A stretch of DNA of 64,000 nt from Davidsoniella eucalypti (lineage: Eukaryota > Ascomycota > Sordariomycetes > Microascales > Ceratocystidaceae): assembly GCA_004009845.1 (NCBI GenBank), contig RMBW01000070.1, forward strand, positions 62,001 through 126,000. Direction: 5' to 3'. Of the stretch, positions 36,867 through 50,645 are shown piece by piece (positions within the stretch are counted from its first letter, which is position 1; every line of letters starts with the position of its first letter). The notes beneath the pieces were generated by a model. The model was not told where the DNA came from. It made no database searches and saw only the letters and a list, made by a program, of their open reading frames with translations. The position numbers and the translations under genes were made by a program.

Positions 36867-37513
36867 GTCGAGAGTTGGTGTGTCCTGTGGCTAGAGTGGG
36901 AGGCGTGAGAAATACACAAGAGAAGAGAAGAAGATGCTCGATGGTAGCAGAAGGAATAGCTAAATAGACTGTTAAAATATGAAAATGAATGAAGGCAAGA
37001 TATATGAAAAGCGATTGATTTAGATATGGGGCTATGTTCATTGCGAGGTTGAAGCAGTTGGGCTCTTCGACTTGATTTTGGAGCCTGCGCCCAACGTGTA
37101 AGATTTCTTTCGCCCTGCTAAAGTGATATGTCAGCAGGTCACTCAGTATTTTTGTATTTCTGAATTTACATTTGACAAGAGACAGCCCTTGAGTGTATCA
37201 AATAGAGATAGAGGTATCTTGAGAGTATGCTCCAACAAATTCCGGTCAGTTCAGAGTGTATGCACATACGTTAGCAATAGTTTAGAAAGTCTACCCCAAA
37301 GATATACGAAAATTGAATGTAGATAAATAATTAGAATGCTTTTAGTGAAACCCAAACCTTATGTACAGATAAGACAAACGCCGTAAAATGCAAGCTATAG
37401 CCACCGGGAAAAAGAAATATAAAAAAGCTTCGGCACTAAGATATGGATACAAAGGAAAACGATATAGTAGAAAAGAGCAACCAATCGATGATATGTGAAA
37501 AAAAAAACCGGCA
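36867..37513. promoter_or_regulatory. NLR upstream region
   Basis: 647 bp between the NLR start and the UTP20 stop on the same strand. It must hold the NLR promoter and UTP20 3' sequences. AT-rich; no named motif identified and no gene-like frame. Confidence 0.4.
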
Positions 37514-40500
37514 TTACCAGCCCTTGTAGCTTTGACGCATGGCCTTGTGATCCTGGCCTCTTTGCTGTCTCTTGACCTTCTTGCGCTCGAACTTCTTCCG
37601 CTTATCACGACCATATTTCTCCGGCTGCGCAACAGCCTCAATCTTTCTCTTCGCCTTTCTCTCCATTCTGCGCTGCCGAACCTCTGCGCGGACTTCGAGG
37701 AGCATCTTAGTGTAATCGGAAACACCGACACGCTTCTTCAGTAGATCCATGAGAATCTGTGCACGCGTACGAATGCCCTCGTGCTTGGTCCTGAACACTT
37801 CGTCGATGCTGAAAGGCGTAGGGATGAAGCGGTCTGTAAGGTGGTGAAGAGGGAAGAGAACAGTCTTCAGATAGATCGGTAGAGAATATATGGCTACACG
37901 ACGACACAGGGTCTCGAGGACCTCCATAGCGGCAACCCTGGGGTAGATGGCCAAGGCAGATGGTCTAGATTCGCGACGGAGAATAAAAGAGAGCTTTTTG
38001 AACAGGAAGTGAAGGTCAAAAGACTTGGTTTCGATGCTGTCGTCTTGGGCCTCGGGGTCCTCTTCAGCGATGATTGGGCCTTCCACTGCAGAAGCAACAT
38101 CCTCCTCTTCGTCCCCATCTCCGCCATTTTCTCCCTCTTCTCCAGGCTTGTCGACAACTTCCTCATCGTCATCTTCAATCTCGTCATCGCTAGCCTTGGT
38201 ACCTTCAGCTTGGGCTAGACTCTGACCTAAGAAGATGAGCATTTGACCAGCCTCAGTAGCCAACGCCTCCTCCATTTCTCTGGTTGTGAGAATGCGCATG
38301 GCTAGTCTAGCAAAGTGCTCAACATCCTCCTTCTTGAGCTGTAGGCCATATGAGCCGTTCATGACATCTGAATCCGTACGGTGGTTGGCCGCAAAGTCCA
38401 TCAGATACTGGCTCATCAAACGAGCAGCGTTCAACTTGATGGCATTTTCGGGGTGAACCATCCAGCGACTAGCACCATCCCAAATAGTAGCACAAGTAGG
38501 CGAAAGAAGGGATTGAGGAATGCGTGTAGTGATGATGCGCAGAAGATCCAGGACGACATTAGCTATATCCATATCGGTAGCTTCTGATCCCTCGACGGGA
38601 AGCGTGCTGTGGACATGTTTGAGTACTAATTTCAAGTCCTTCTTGTTCTCGGCAGCGGTCGGTCCAGTCTCGAAATACAAGCTGAAAGTCTTGAGAGCTA
38701 GCGAGAACACGGCAGGATTTTCTTGTTGCTTGGAAGCCCAACCGCGTAGGAGACCCAGAAAGGTGGTGGTATGCTCGGTGCCAGCACGGCAGAAAATCTG
38801 TTTGACTAGTTCAGCAGCTGCCAAACGGCACTTCTCCGAGTCATCATTGGCCATGACCATGACTAACGGGAGGAAGCACGTGCCAGCAACCTCTTGTACA
38901 AAATCATCAGCTGACTTTTGAAGAAGTAGATGGATGATCTCCATGACAGAAATACGACCACCTTCGCGCTCGTACTGCAAGTTTGACACGATGAAGCTCA
39001 TTTGCTTGGCCCAACGAGCCTTCTTTTGCGGGTAGTCTCTGAGGAACTGGAAGAAGGCACCACGAGCCAAGTCGCGAGTATCTTTGTCCTCATTGGTGAT
39101 CATAATAGTGCCAACGTAATCGAGAATATCATATACAGCAGCAGTCTCAACCTTGCGATCCAAAACAGCGCGTAGGAAACTAAAAGTCACATGGCGGTAA
39201 AGGGGATTGGTAAGATCGTCCTTGAGCTTCTCGGTGAGGGCATCAATTGCAACAGAACGGACCTCGATGTCGGGGCGATCACGAAGAACGATCGAAAGGA
39301 ATTTGAGAGCAGCCTGGGCAGCATCCGTTGTTGAAGAAGCGGCTTGGCTGATGGTCTTCGTGGCTTCCTTGGCAGCAACTTTATAGACACCAGCAGCGTC
39401 AGCAGTCGAGAAAGGAACCTTGGAGATAGTAATCAGCAACTTGAACACGGCAATCTTGACCTCTTCCTCGCCATCAACGATAGAGTCACCAAGAATTGGG
39501 ATAAAGCCACTGAGGTTTGTCGGGTTGCGAAGACTATCAAAGCGCTTAGTAACAGCGCGAAGCAGATCCAATGCGAAGCGGATCAACTTGTACGTATGCT
39601 TCGTGGTAGCGGCGCGATCACTCTTCTTGGCACCCTTGACAATTAGATAGCGGCGTAGCTTGGGGTCAATCTTGGGCTGCTTGGCGACCTTTTGACTAGC
39701 ATAGACCTCTTTGATAACTTCATAGCAGAATATCATGCTGTCACGACTCTCTGCAGCCGAGTTCTGGATGAGACCGGCCGAGATACGGCTCAGCAAAGAA
39801 TCAATCTTGCGAACAATCTTCAAATCGACCTTTTGCAGTAGCATTTGTTGCATGGGAGCAACAAGATCGACCAGATGCGTGATCGATGCAGTCTTCGAAA
39901 TAAGCTCCATGGAGTCTTGACTCTTACTAGACTTGATTTCCTTCATGGTAGTTGTATATCCATCAGCATCCTTTTCCTGGCCAATGACACCAAAGATATC
40001 GTCCATTATGATAGTCACCATAATTGACAAACAGTAGTCTAGACTGCCTTGACCAAATTCGGGGATGACAGCCAAAAGCAACGAGTGCATGGTGTATGAG
40101 AGAACATGCAGTTGGTAACCGCGCTGGAGAGCACCCTTCAGTTCGTTGAGGATGAAGCCAAAGTATTTAGAGCCAAGAACTACGGCAATCTTGACTAGAG
40201 TATCACGGGCCATCTCACGCGACTCCCACGCCTTGGAGCGCAGAATGTGGCAGATATCTGTAAGAACCGAAGCTAGACGAGCGCCCATCTCCGACTCGGG
40301 AAGAATAACGAGTAGCTTGACAACGATAACACCCACAGGAACACGATACGAAACCTCGCTCTCGTCCTTTTCGTGCAAGTGCTTCATCATAGGCGGTAGG
40401 AAGTTGTTGATGATGTCGTTGTTCATCTTTTCCTGGTCTGGGACGGTCAATGAAAGACGAAGCTTCTTAGGAATATCTGACGTAGCTTCACTATCGATTT

Positions 40501-43500
40501 CCATTTCAGACGAGGCCTGAGGACGCTCCTTCCAAGCAGCCATAAGGGAATCGGCAAACTTGCCCATCAGGCGAATATTCTGCTTCTGGAGAGTAGGCTT
40601 GCTCTCGATGTATCCGATGTACCGCAGCAAAATCGAGCGGTAGTGCCGGAATTCCAAAGATTGAGCTAGTGCTGACACGACAGTACTAGCATTGGAACCC
40701 ATGGCAGGGTCAAGACCCTCACTACGACCAAAGATAAAGTGTTCTAGTAGGGGGATAAAGAACATGCTCAAGTTGGTGCTGCTAATTTCGCACTCTTTGT
40801 TAGCCGTGCGAAGCAACTCGAAAGCCTCTAGTTGCTTGGCAGTCGAGGGACTCAGGATGTTGAAGAAAAAGATAGGTTCGGTTGTGTCCTCTTCCATTTT
40901 ACGCAGACCCTTCAGATCAGCAATAGGCTCCCAGTCAGGAATGTGAACAAGCATGTGGCCCATCACACGTAAGCATTCGCGGCGAACAGTCTCGGATACT
41001 TCGCGAGCACCACTGAACATAGCGGGCAGCACGATATCCTTGAGCTCGGCCTCGTAGGCAGTCTTAGCCTCACCTTCTTCGGTAGCAGCGACGTCCTCAA
41101 CGAAGCGTCGTATACCGTCAGCCGAGTTAGAGGCTAGAATACCATACTCTTCGTCGAACTTGAGATAGAAGGACAGGTTGTACAAGATGGGAAGCCATTG
41201 GTGGGCAGATAGTGGGGTCTCTCTTTCCTTGGCAACAGCGTTGAAAGCAGCTAGTCGACGATCATAGTCAGGCTCGTCAGAAAGACCATCCGCAAAAGTG
41301 TTGAGCTCTGTGCATAATTGAGCGGTTTCGACCAGAGTTGTATCGCTCTCAGCGAGTACAGTGAGGACACGGCAGAGTGAGTCTCTGTTCTCGCGATCTG
41401 TAAAGTAGCTAAACAGGCTAGCCAGTGCTTCACGGATCTTAACGGACAAACCAGAAGAATCAAGAAGACGAGGACCTTCGAGAGCAACAAACTTCTCAAG
41501 CACAAGTAGAATCTTTCCCTTAGTGCGGGGGTTGACCTTACGAGGGGGTTGACCCAGCAAACGTGTCGCAATATCAAGAACCGAACGAACGTTTTGGGAA
41601 GCATCGACAAACGGCGAAACTTCAATGACGGTGTCAACGCAAGCTTCCAAAAGATCATGTGATGAAGTAGAACCCTCCAACACTATGGTGATGTGCTTTA
41701 GGGTGCAATCTAGGTTGGCCTCAATCAACTCAGTCTTAACCAGTTCATTGAACTCAGATTCAATCGCTGGCATGTTGGCTATCTTCACCAAATTGCAAAC
41801 AACTCCCAGAGAGAAGACCTTGACTTCATCCTTGGCCTTCTCGATAGCAAGAATCTCCATTAGCTTAGGTAGCAGCTGGTCGTTGATTCCCAAGAACATG
41901 GCAGCCTTGGGCAGTTGTGACCAAGTGCTGACGAGCTGCATGACGTTAGACACGCCCTGGGTCGATTCGGCAGGTAGTTTATCAAGACGAGGAGAGATCA
42001 GCTCGGCAACCATGGGGCCAGCGTAGGGTGTCCATTCGAACATGGGAGCATTGCGGAATAGTGAGTTGACGCATTTAAGACCGGCGATACGCGCAGAGCG
42101 AAGAAGTGAGTCGTTGCTTGTCTGTTCATCCAATTCCCCAGTCTCTTGGTCCTCCTCAGTTATGCCACGGAGGCGGCGCGCACAGAAAAATAGACAGTAA
42201 AGGACGGCATTGGCTAGAATATCCGTGTATGGGAGCACACTAGAGCCGAGTTCGTTGATTAGTGAAGACGCCATGTTTAAGAATCCAAACTGTTGGCGTA
42301 CGGGAACGAGCTCTTGGTCGACAACTTCTATTCTGAGGCCCTTTTCACTCAAGATGCGCACGCCACGCAGAGCACCGAGCGAAATGTCGATAAAGCTGCC
42401 AAGATCAGCGACACTCAAGTTACGTAGAACAGCAAGACGGGTAGCTTGTAGACCGTGACGGCCACTAGCGATACCCTTCTTGGAGATAGTCCGACCATAC
42501 AGCAGACGCAGCAACACAGGCATCAACTCCTCGCGGTGAGAAGGCTGGATCTCATGTTCACCTTGAAGTAGTAAAGTGAGTTCATTCTTGAACTTGGAAT
42601 CGTCTAGAAGAGCCTCGAGACGTTCGGAGTAAGGATAGACACCATTTTGCTTCCAGGTGAGAATGCCTTTGAGGGTAAGGCGCTGAATATCAACGTCACC
42701 GTTCTCCATAAGGTGAAGTAAAGCAGAGTAAACCTTTTCGCTCTGGAAGAGTACGCGTGGGTTCACGAACTGTTCAATGACACTAAGCATGGCCTTGCGG
42801 TCTGATAACGACCAAGACTTTTGCACATCACGATCCGTTTCCTCAGCTAGAGTTTCGGCGGCTTCATCATCGTTGACAGACCACGAAAGGAAGTGAGGGA
42901 CAAATTGGCGAGACTTGGTTTCCGCAATACGGGGCATTGCAATGAGTGCCTTGAGGGCACGGCCACGAGCCTGGTCGGAGTATTGCTCAATGAGGCTTTG
43001 CTTCTTATCAAACGCAGCAAGCAATTGGCCGACGGCATCTTGGACAGACTCAAACACCCGCTTCAATTCAGTCTTGATTCTCTCGACATTTGTACACTCG
43101 AAATCAGTGATAACACGCTTGTCGAAGTCAGTCGGTTGGGATGCTGGGCCACTCCATCGGGGTGAAGGTACTGTAAGCCAGTCAAATGCCATAGCCGCAA
43201 TGTGTTGTTCGCCAACCTTCGTCTCAGAGATCTTGGCTAAAGTCTCAATAGCATAGTCCCAAACAGGCGCAAGCTTAACGGTCAAAATACCAAAAAGGTA
43301 CGCGGGAACGGCTTGTTGCAACCAGGGCTGTTCGATAGAAGCATAACTGATGCCTAGCTTCCGCGCAAGCATACCGATATGTCTTGCGCTTGCCAGTTCA
43401 AGCGGGGTATGCTCGATACCGACCATAGTGTCGACAGCCTCATGCATGTCCTTGTTACGGAACAATTCTCTTAACAATAATAAACTATTGTAACGTAAAT

Positions 43501-45576
43501 CATGTGAGGGGGCGGAAAGGTTGGCGACCAGAGACATGATAGCAGTTTCAATGTCCACTGGAGACTCTGAAGCACGCTTGGCTGTGTTACCGTTACCACG
43601 GGTCTGAGCAGCAAGTTGTTGCTCATAGCTAAGCATAGCTTCGAGGAAGCCTACTGAGCGGCCAAACCGAGGCAAAGCAGCCCGAAGTAGTGGTTGAAGA
43701 GAAGCATCGACATCACCAGCCCCACGCACCATACGTAGATAAGCGTGAAAACCACGGCTGATGATAAAATGTACTTCGTCCGAATCTAAGGTTGTTGTTG
43801 GGCGAAGAGACAGCTTTAGCTTGCGCAGCATCAACTCTGCGATACGGGCGTTTGTTGATGGGTGCACACTGCAGGATTCCAAAACCTGTAACAAAGAAGC
43901 ATACTTGGGCAAGCATTTGTCTCGCCATGTCTGGGGGTCTTTGTCGTAAGCACCCCGTTCTGGGAAAGGATATATCTCGAGTTTCTCGAATTTGTTGACG
44001 ATTTGAGCTTGCCAGCCCTGGGGAATGCTGAAACCTTCCTTGTCTGTGGGAGAGGGGATGGCATTCAGCTCGCGCAGCCGGGGAAGGAGAAGGCAGAGAA
44101 GTTCTTCGTTATCGAGATCGGCATAACAGGTAGCAACAAAACTGAGATGTGAGTTAGCACTAATATGGCACGATGTGTTGCGACTGATGGTGTAACATAC
44201 CTCTGGAAGGGCTTAAGGAATAGACTCTTAAACCGGCTAGGATCCAACTCGGCAAACAATGTGCAGAATTGAATATACCATCTCATGAATGGGTCGCTGT
44301 TCATGATGACTGTGAAGGTAGTGAGAGATGTGATCAATGAGTCGATAGGAGCCAACTGCCACATGTTTGCAACGTTGTATATGACATTATTCCAAAATGG
44401 AGCGGCTTGGTTTTTGGCGATTGAGAGCTCAGCTTTGGAGATGGCTTCCAAGATCTTGATCATGGACTTGACAAGAGGATTCCAGTCCACAATTCTGTAA
44501 CCTTTCCGGACTGTCATTATGGCGCCGTAAACTCGGAGGAGTGGTAATAACCGCCATGGTTCCTCGACATTCTTTGGGCTTTCGATTTGAGTGTTACCAA
44601 ACTCGCATATGTTCGTGAGCGTCTCTACCATGTTCTTCGCATTTGAATGATGGATGATGCTAGTAACAACGCCGATAGTAACGTCTGTCCAGATAGTATC
44701 CTCAGCCAACGCAAACTCTTCTTGGGGAACTGCGCGCAGCAATGCGATGATAATTGCAGAGCCATTAGTGTGGACGGTCTCGCTGTTTCCCTTGCAGGCC
44801 TCTGCAAACATGGTCATAAGACCATCGTTGAACAGAACGAACTGGCGTTCGCCTTTCTGTGCATACAAGTCTTTGCGGATATGTAACATCAGCTTTTGAA
44901 GTGAAGACTCTCTAGTTGAAGGCGAGGCAGCTTTCTTAACGAGGAAGCTCATGGCCTCGGCAGCGAACCGTGCAATATATGGGGGGTTTTTGGCCTTGCC
45001 AAGCAGCGGCGAGAGAGCATCGTATGTTGGGCGTAAGTCTGGCACAATCAACTTGGAGAGGTATTTGAACAGGAAGGCAAGAGCACCAAATGTCCATTCT
45101 ATGACATCAACGCTCTGTGGCTGGCTGGCCACGCCAACGATCAGCACGAGAGCCCTTGGGTAGTACTTCTCGAAGCGCACACCCAGATCATGGGCAAAGG
45201 CCGTCATCAAGTCAAGTAACGGCTCCAAGCTTTCTTTATCATTGGTCTCGATGTGCCTAGCCAGCAGATTGAAGATGCGGTCCTCGAAATGTATAATCTG
45301 GGCCAGCGTTTCGCACAGCGGTATAGCTTCACGGCGGAACGACACAAAGCTGCGCGAGATGATCATCTCGCTCCATTTATGCACCCCAGTGCCGAAATAT
45401 GAGGTCTCGGCAGCATCATCTTCGGCGTCGATTTCGTAACGGCGGATCTTCTTGATGGGGTCGAGAGAGTGAAGTTTGGAGATCTTGGTCGAGAAAGACT
45501 CCCAGCGGTGGTTTTTCTGGTGTGGCGTCGACGGCTTCGCCTTCTTCTTGACGATGCGGCCTGATGAGGGCGGCAT
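37514..45576 (-). CDS. UTP20: U3 snoRNP / SSU processome protein Utp20 (DRIM family)
   Basis: Two exons, 45576-44201 and 44141-37514, give 8004 nt, 2667 residues, the giant size expected (yeast about 2490). Utp20 is a nucleolar HEAT-repeat component of the small-subunit processome needed for 18S rRNA maturation. The N-terminus is basic, then HRWESFSTKISKLHSLDPIKKIRRYE, a typical opening. The body is a long alpha-solenoid. An acidic patch (EIEDDDEEVVDKPGEEGENG, near 38110-38190) precedes the conserved end. The C-terminus is highly basic (RRMERKAKRKIEAV, then KYGRDKRKKFERKKVKRQQR), likely a nucleolar/RNA-binding signal. The 59-nt intron (GTATGT to CTCAG) joins FQ|SFVATCYADLD. The second exon reads through from 44141 without a break. 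It is divergent from DRN1 465 bp away. Confidence 0.95.
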
Positions 45577-46040
45577 CTTGACAATCTTTTGTTGTTTATA
45601 TGCTGATTATGGTGAGGCGATTATAAAGAGGAAGGGGCATCAAAACAGGGAGAATTTTGGGTAGAATTGGCCGACTGTCGTAGCCTTGACTCTACTTTCG
45701 GGCAACTGCTTCAGAAATTTCAACTGGCAATCATCAAGATAACTTACTTCAAGTCGAACTTTCCAACTTTTTTTCTGCAAGTCCGTAGCGCCCCACTATA
45801 AAGTTCAGTAAATTTTTGTCGGCTGAACTCTGGCTTGGCGGATAAGCCTATTGATGTAATCCCTGTATCTTATCGGACCAATAGAAATACAGTCGCATGT
45901 GATGGACAATACCAGGGAGCTGCCAGCCTTTTTTTGGGTCTGCTTTTTTCGGGTCTCAAGAGCAGAGCATCGCAACCTTCAACTCAAGTCAGTCTAGTCA
46001 GTCTGGCCCAAGCAATTCATCGAGTCATCAAGTGTTTGCC
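45577..46040. promoter_or_regulatory. Bidirectional promoter region between UTP20 and DRN1
   Basis: 464 bp between two start codons on opposite strands, both RNA-metabolism genes. The spacing suggests a shared promoter; no specific factor site could be assigned. Confidence 0.5.
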
Positions 46041-47748
46041 ATGGCCTCGCCTAAAATGTAAGTTTGGAAAGCGTTGATATCTTCTATTTTCTCTGTTTTC
46101 TCTCACATGTCGTACGTATCATCGCTACTAACATTCCAAAAGTATCGTCATCGGCAGCCCTGAGGGCAATCTACGGCCTCTCTTACAAAAACTCGCTACA
46201 CTACACTCGAAGAACGCCTTTTCATGTGCTATCGTCACTGGGAATTTGTTCAGCTCTGAGAATGACGACACAGTTGCCGACATTCTTTCTGGGGCTTTAG
46301 CCTTTCCTCTCTCGACCTACTTCACCTACGGCACGAAACCACTCCCACCCAGCATCTTACAAAAAGTCGAGGCTCATGAGGACATCTGCGAAAACCTCAT
46401 CTTCCTTGGATCGCGTGGTGTCATCACCACCCTCGATAAGCTGCGCATCGCCGCGCTCGGTGGTACCCTTGATACGTCACTCGAGGGAACTGCTACCAAC
46501 CGCCTCGAGCCCGTCTTTTCACGAGGTGATGCTTCCGCACTACGTGGTGCCGGAAACGCAGACATTCTGATCACGGGAGCCTGGCCTGTTGGTGTACAAA
46601 AGTCTTCCCAGGTAACAATCAATGGCATTGTAGGCCCTGTTCCGGGTACGAAGGAGATTGCAGATCTTTGCGCCGTGCTTAAGCCTTCTTATCACTTTAC
46701 GGCCAGCACTGGCGACTACTTCTACGAACGCGAGCCCTTTCTTCACCCCAGTGAAGATGTCTCTTTGCCGCCAAAGATCACTCGCTTCATTGCTATGGCG
46801 CCGTATGGCAACTCTGCGAAATCCAAGGCTCTATATGCGTTTACACTGAACAAAGAAATCACAGAGGTGCCTCCCGGTACTACACCTAGTCCCTTAGAGT
46901 TTGAGGGAAAGTCAAAACACAGTAAAGACCCCGGGTTTAGTCGCTTCTCGCAATCTCACAATGATGACCGTGGCCGGCGGAAGCGAAAACGCCAGGCATC
47001 GCCGCCCCCAGGTCCGGATAGATGTTTCTTTTGCTTGTCTAACTCCAACTTCGAGACACACATGTGTGGCAGCATCGGTAACGAAAGCTATCTAGCCACT
47101 GCCAAGGGTCCAATCACTACGCCTACAACTTTTCAAAATAATGGCATCGATTTCCCATGTCATTTCCTAGTCATTCCATTGCCACATGCCCCGACAATCG
47201 CCGGTATGGGACCCGTAGATGATCCCCAGAGCGATTCAGTTCGCACTTATAATGAGATGTCTCGGTTCCGTGAGGCTCTTCAGGCGATGGTTGCATCCAA
47301 GTCGAATAATAAACTTGGTGCTGTCACTTGGGAGATCAGTCGAGCTCGGAATATTCACATCCACTGGCAATTCATTGCAGTTCCCGAAGTTCTCATCAGC
47401 AAGGGACTTGTTGAGGCTGGCTTCCGCGTCGAGGCTGAGAACCTCAACTATCCAGAATTTACCAGTAAAGATCTAGCTCTACATGGACAGGTGCAATCTG
47501 GTGACTTCTTACGTGTGTGTATCTGGAGCACAAATGGGAAGACGAAAACAGAAAAGACATTGGTCATGCCACTTGATCCGGAGTCTCGTTTTGATCTCCA
47601 GTTTGGTCGTAGAGTCATGTGCAAACTATTAGGTTTAGAAGACCGTACGAAATGGCAAGACTGCGTACAGTCTACAGAGGACGAAACAACAGATGTAGAA
47701 AGATTTCAGGCGGCATTCAAGCCATGGGATTTTACTGTGGATGAGTAG
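46041..47748 (+). CDS. DRN1: CwfJ-family protein, lariat-debranching associated (Drn1/CWF19L1-like)
   Basis: Two exons, 46041-46057 (17 nt) and 46143-47748, give 1623 nt, 540 residues. The 85-nt intron has donor GTAAGT, branch CTAAC and acceptor AAAAG; the joint gives MASPKIIVIGSPEGN. Drn1 binds the debranching enzyme Dbr1 and acts on intron lariats after splicing. Residues 1-240 are the metallophosphoesterase-like N-terminal domain (VIGSPEGNLRPL, FLGSRGV, ILITGAWPVGV). A basic linker with GRRKRKRQ (about 284-291) may be a nuclear signal. Then come the CwfJ C-terminal domains: CFFC (C300, C303), SIGNESYLATAKGPI, HFLVIPLPHAPT, and NIHIHWQFIAVP, a HIT-like His cluster. The start is the only ATG that allows the conserved IVIGSPEGN opening. 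Confidence 0.93.
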
Positions 47749-48399
47749 AACCGATTATACATAAATGATACCAATACAGCGTACAAGATAAATATAACAA
47801 GCTTCTTGCAACTAGATTATTGAGAATATTAGGGTTTATATATATAATAGGGTTGTTCTAATTGTACTAGTATTAGCAAGGCCTTGAAACAAGTGGCACT
47901 ACTAGGATCTAGTCAAGGCTCAAGGCTTTTTAGGTCTAGAATTAGCTCAGGAACTGAGTTTGGTGGGAGGCTTTTAGAGACCAAGCACGCCCTGTTTGGT
48001 TGTTTGGTGTAGCACCAGCTCCAAGTAAGCTGCCAGCTTGGCCTTAATATACCTTAATCTTAGTAGTGATTGGCCCTTAGGCTGTCAAGCTATATTGCCA
48101 GCAACGGAATTTGTTTTTTTTTCTCTGGAGGGAGGCGGTCTCGAGTTTACGATCCGTGCGGAAAGAAGCAGTAGAAGAAAGAGAAGCTTTGTCCCTTTGA
48201 TTATTTTCTTCTTTTCTTATTTTTTTTCTTCTATTTTCCATCTCGCTCGCCTACAGGATAGGTGGCTTTAAATCGATTAGACACAAAAAGAGAATATAGA
48301 ACCGATTCGTATTCTCTGCGCTTTCTCTGCGAGAACGCATCTCCTCAATACTCGACACCGACGCTCTTCCAACCACTAGGGCATGCGATAGTTGCCACG
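47749..48399. promoter_or_regulatory. Intergenic region, DRN1 3' flank and ERJ5 promoter
   Basis: 651 bp between same-strand genes. It contains a T-rich/pyrimidine-rich stretch at about 48110-48240 upstream of the ERJ5 start, a common fungal promoter feature. No gene seen. Confidence 0.4.
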
Positions 48400-49832
48400 A
48401 TGAAGTTCTCTGCTGTTTGTGTTGGCCTCCTGGCGCTGCTGTCGCCTGTGACGGCCGCCTGGAGCAAAGAAGGTGAGATTACTACAATATGAGCTCTTTA
48501 ACTAGGCGACAGCGATATCATAGAGCCGTGGATTGCTAACGTCTGCTTGTTTTCTATTGACAGATCGCGAGATCTTCCGCGTCCGCGCTGAAATCCAGTC
48601 TGCCGAGGGCGCCGACTATACCTTCTACAAGTACATGGGCATTGAACCCAACGCCAACCAGGAAGATATCAAGAAGGGCTACCGCAAAATGACGCGCATG
48701 CTGCATCCCGACAAGGTGCGCCAGCGTCTGTTTGCCGAGAAGTCCGCCGACGCCAAGGCCGATAAGAAGAAGGAAGCTAAGCCTAAGCAGCCCACGCGCT
48801 CCGAAATCAACAAGGCCATCAAGATTGCCTCCGACAAGCAAGCCCGTCTGACCATTGTCAACGACATCCTGCGTGGACCTGGCCGTGAACGTTACGACCA
48901 CTACCTTTCCAATGGCTTCCCTCTCTGGAAGGGCACTGACTACTACTACACGCGTTACCGCCCCGGTCTGGGCACCGTCTTGACCGGCTTCTTCATCACC
49001 GTCGGAGGTGGCTTCCACTACATTGCCATGTATATGAACTGGAAGCGCCAGCGCGAGTTTGTCGAGCGCTACGTTAAGTTTGCTCGTGATACTGCCTGGG
49101 GTGATATTGCCGGCCGCGCTGCTGCCCCCGTGCCGGTTACTGCGCCAGAGCCTGCCGAAGAACCTGAAGAGGCCGCCGCCCCGATTCCCCGTAACCGCCG
49201 CGAGAGACGTCTGATGGAGAAGCAGGAGAGAACGGATGGTAAGAAGCCCGTTCCTAAGCGCAAGCCTGGTAGACTCCCTGCTTCTGCTTCTGCTGCTGCT
49301 GCCGATGAGGAAGAGGTTATCGAGTCTGGCCCCGTCGGTGCTCGTAGACGTGTCGTTGCCGAGAATGGCAAGGTCCTGGTTGTTGATTCTTTGGGCGATG
49401 TTTATCTCGAGGAAGAGGACCGTGACGGAAACGTCAACGTGTTCCTCCTGGATGTAAGTTTCATTTTTTCTGATCTGACCCTTTTTTCTCCTCACGTGTG
49501 TCTGATAACGTTGCTAATTTTTCATGTCCTTTTAGCCCGAAGAGCTTGCCCCCCCTACCATCAGAGATACCGCCATCTTCCGTATTCCCATCTGGGTCTC
49601 CAACACTGTCAAGGCTCGTCTAGGTCTGGCTAAGAAAGGGTCCAGTGCTCCCGTGGATACCCAGGGTGACGATACCTCGTCCTCCGATATCCCCCAGGAT
49701 ACGCCTGATCACTCTGGCTCCGAGTTCGAAATAGTCGACAAGTCCGTGGACGATCTTGGTAAGGTCAAGACGTCCGGCTCTCAGGCTCAGTCGGCTGCTG
49801 CCAAGAAGCGCAAGGCTACTAAGAAGCGGTGA
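48400..49832 (+). CDS. ERJ5: ER membrane J-domain co-chaperone, Erj5-like
   Basis: Three exons, 48400-48472, 48564-49453 and 49536-49832, give 1260 nt, 419 residues. Erj5 is a type-I ER membrane DnaJ protein helping luminal Hsp70 (Kar2) fold proteins. The signal peptide is MKFSAVCVGLLALLSPVTAAW. The J domain covers about residues 44-125 (YKYMGIEPNANQEDIKKGYRKMTRMLHPDK with the HPD motif, later DILRGPGRERYDHYL) and contains a Lys-rich insert, as in fungal relatives. One transmembrane segment follows (LGTVLTGFFITVGGGFHYIA), then a cytosolic basic/acidic tail ending KKRKATKKR. Donors are GTGAGA and GTAAGT; acceptors are CAG and TAG. A frame open past the second donor would give a shorter, unrelated tail, so splicing to 49536 is preferred; it also restores the family's PTIRDTAIFRIPIW segment. 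Confidence 0.92.
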
Positions 49833-50645
49833 TGCTGTGATTACTACTATAGGTGCGAGTATATGGTGAAGGGTGAATAGCAAGGTTGGCATATCATACA
49901 TAAATAAAGCAAAACATGAAAGGCCTCCCTGGCACTCAAAATAGACGTACATGCTTCCAACATTCATTGATCTTTTGGTCTGGAAGAGACTAGGACCAGG
50001 ACCCTGGCTCTGGTGTAAGTGACTAATGACGTCACAAGCAGTGACATAACGATCAATCCAGGTGTATCACGGTAGGACGGCTTTTTGCATGCATGGACTA
50101 ACCAGTGAATGGATTATCTGATTGCAGTTTCTGTGAGTTGTTCTGAGTTTGAGTTTATTGTGATGCTACTTTCCAGTATTGCTTTCCTAAAAAATTAAAG
50201 ACTAAAAAGTGTTTGGAGGAAAGTATTGAACTCCCTTAATGTTCTTGCGTTGGGTACCAACACTGAAACGGCCACAGCAAAAGCTGTATCAGATCAACAT
50301 AGCAAGAATAGGAGGCATAGAATAAAAATAAAAGCACAACATAATCATAAAGGCTAGGCAACTCCGAGAGAAGAGTTTGCTAGTCTTAGATAGATCCCCC
50401 TTTCCTTGTCCTATCCCCCCCCAAGAGAAATGCCGAGCCCCAAGTAAGAGCCATGATGAAAACGCAATGAAAAAAGGTATATGTCGTTAGTGAAAAAGAC
50501 TCTTAGTAAGCTTATGAAATCGTGGTGGTGATAGTTATGTAATAAAAGGTGGGTAAGGTAACGAAAAGAAGAAGAAAAAGCCGAGAAAGGATGCCGATAT
50601 GCGATGGTTAGAGATGTGAAAAGACAAAGAGAACAAATGATATGT
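49833..50645. other. Convergent intergenic region, no gene
   Basis: 3' flanks of ERJ5 and the Q-rich protein gene, 813 bp. AT-rich, with only short frames. Confidence 0.5.

Noticed and set aside
48554..49495. 313-codon minus-strand frame across ERJ5
   Set aside because: It is complementary to a clear J-domain coding exon with matching splice sites and resembles no family.
49454..49633. Read-through of ERJ5 exon 2 past the donor at 49454
   Set aside because: A GTAAGT donor and TTTTAG acceptor lie at the right places and splicing restores the conserved C-terminal part; the read-through tail is a random hydrophobic stretch.
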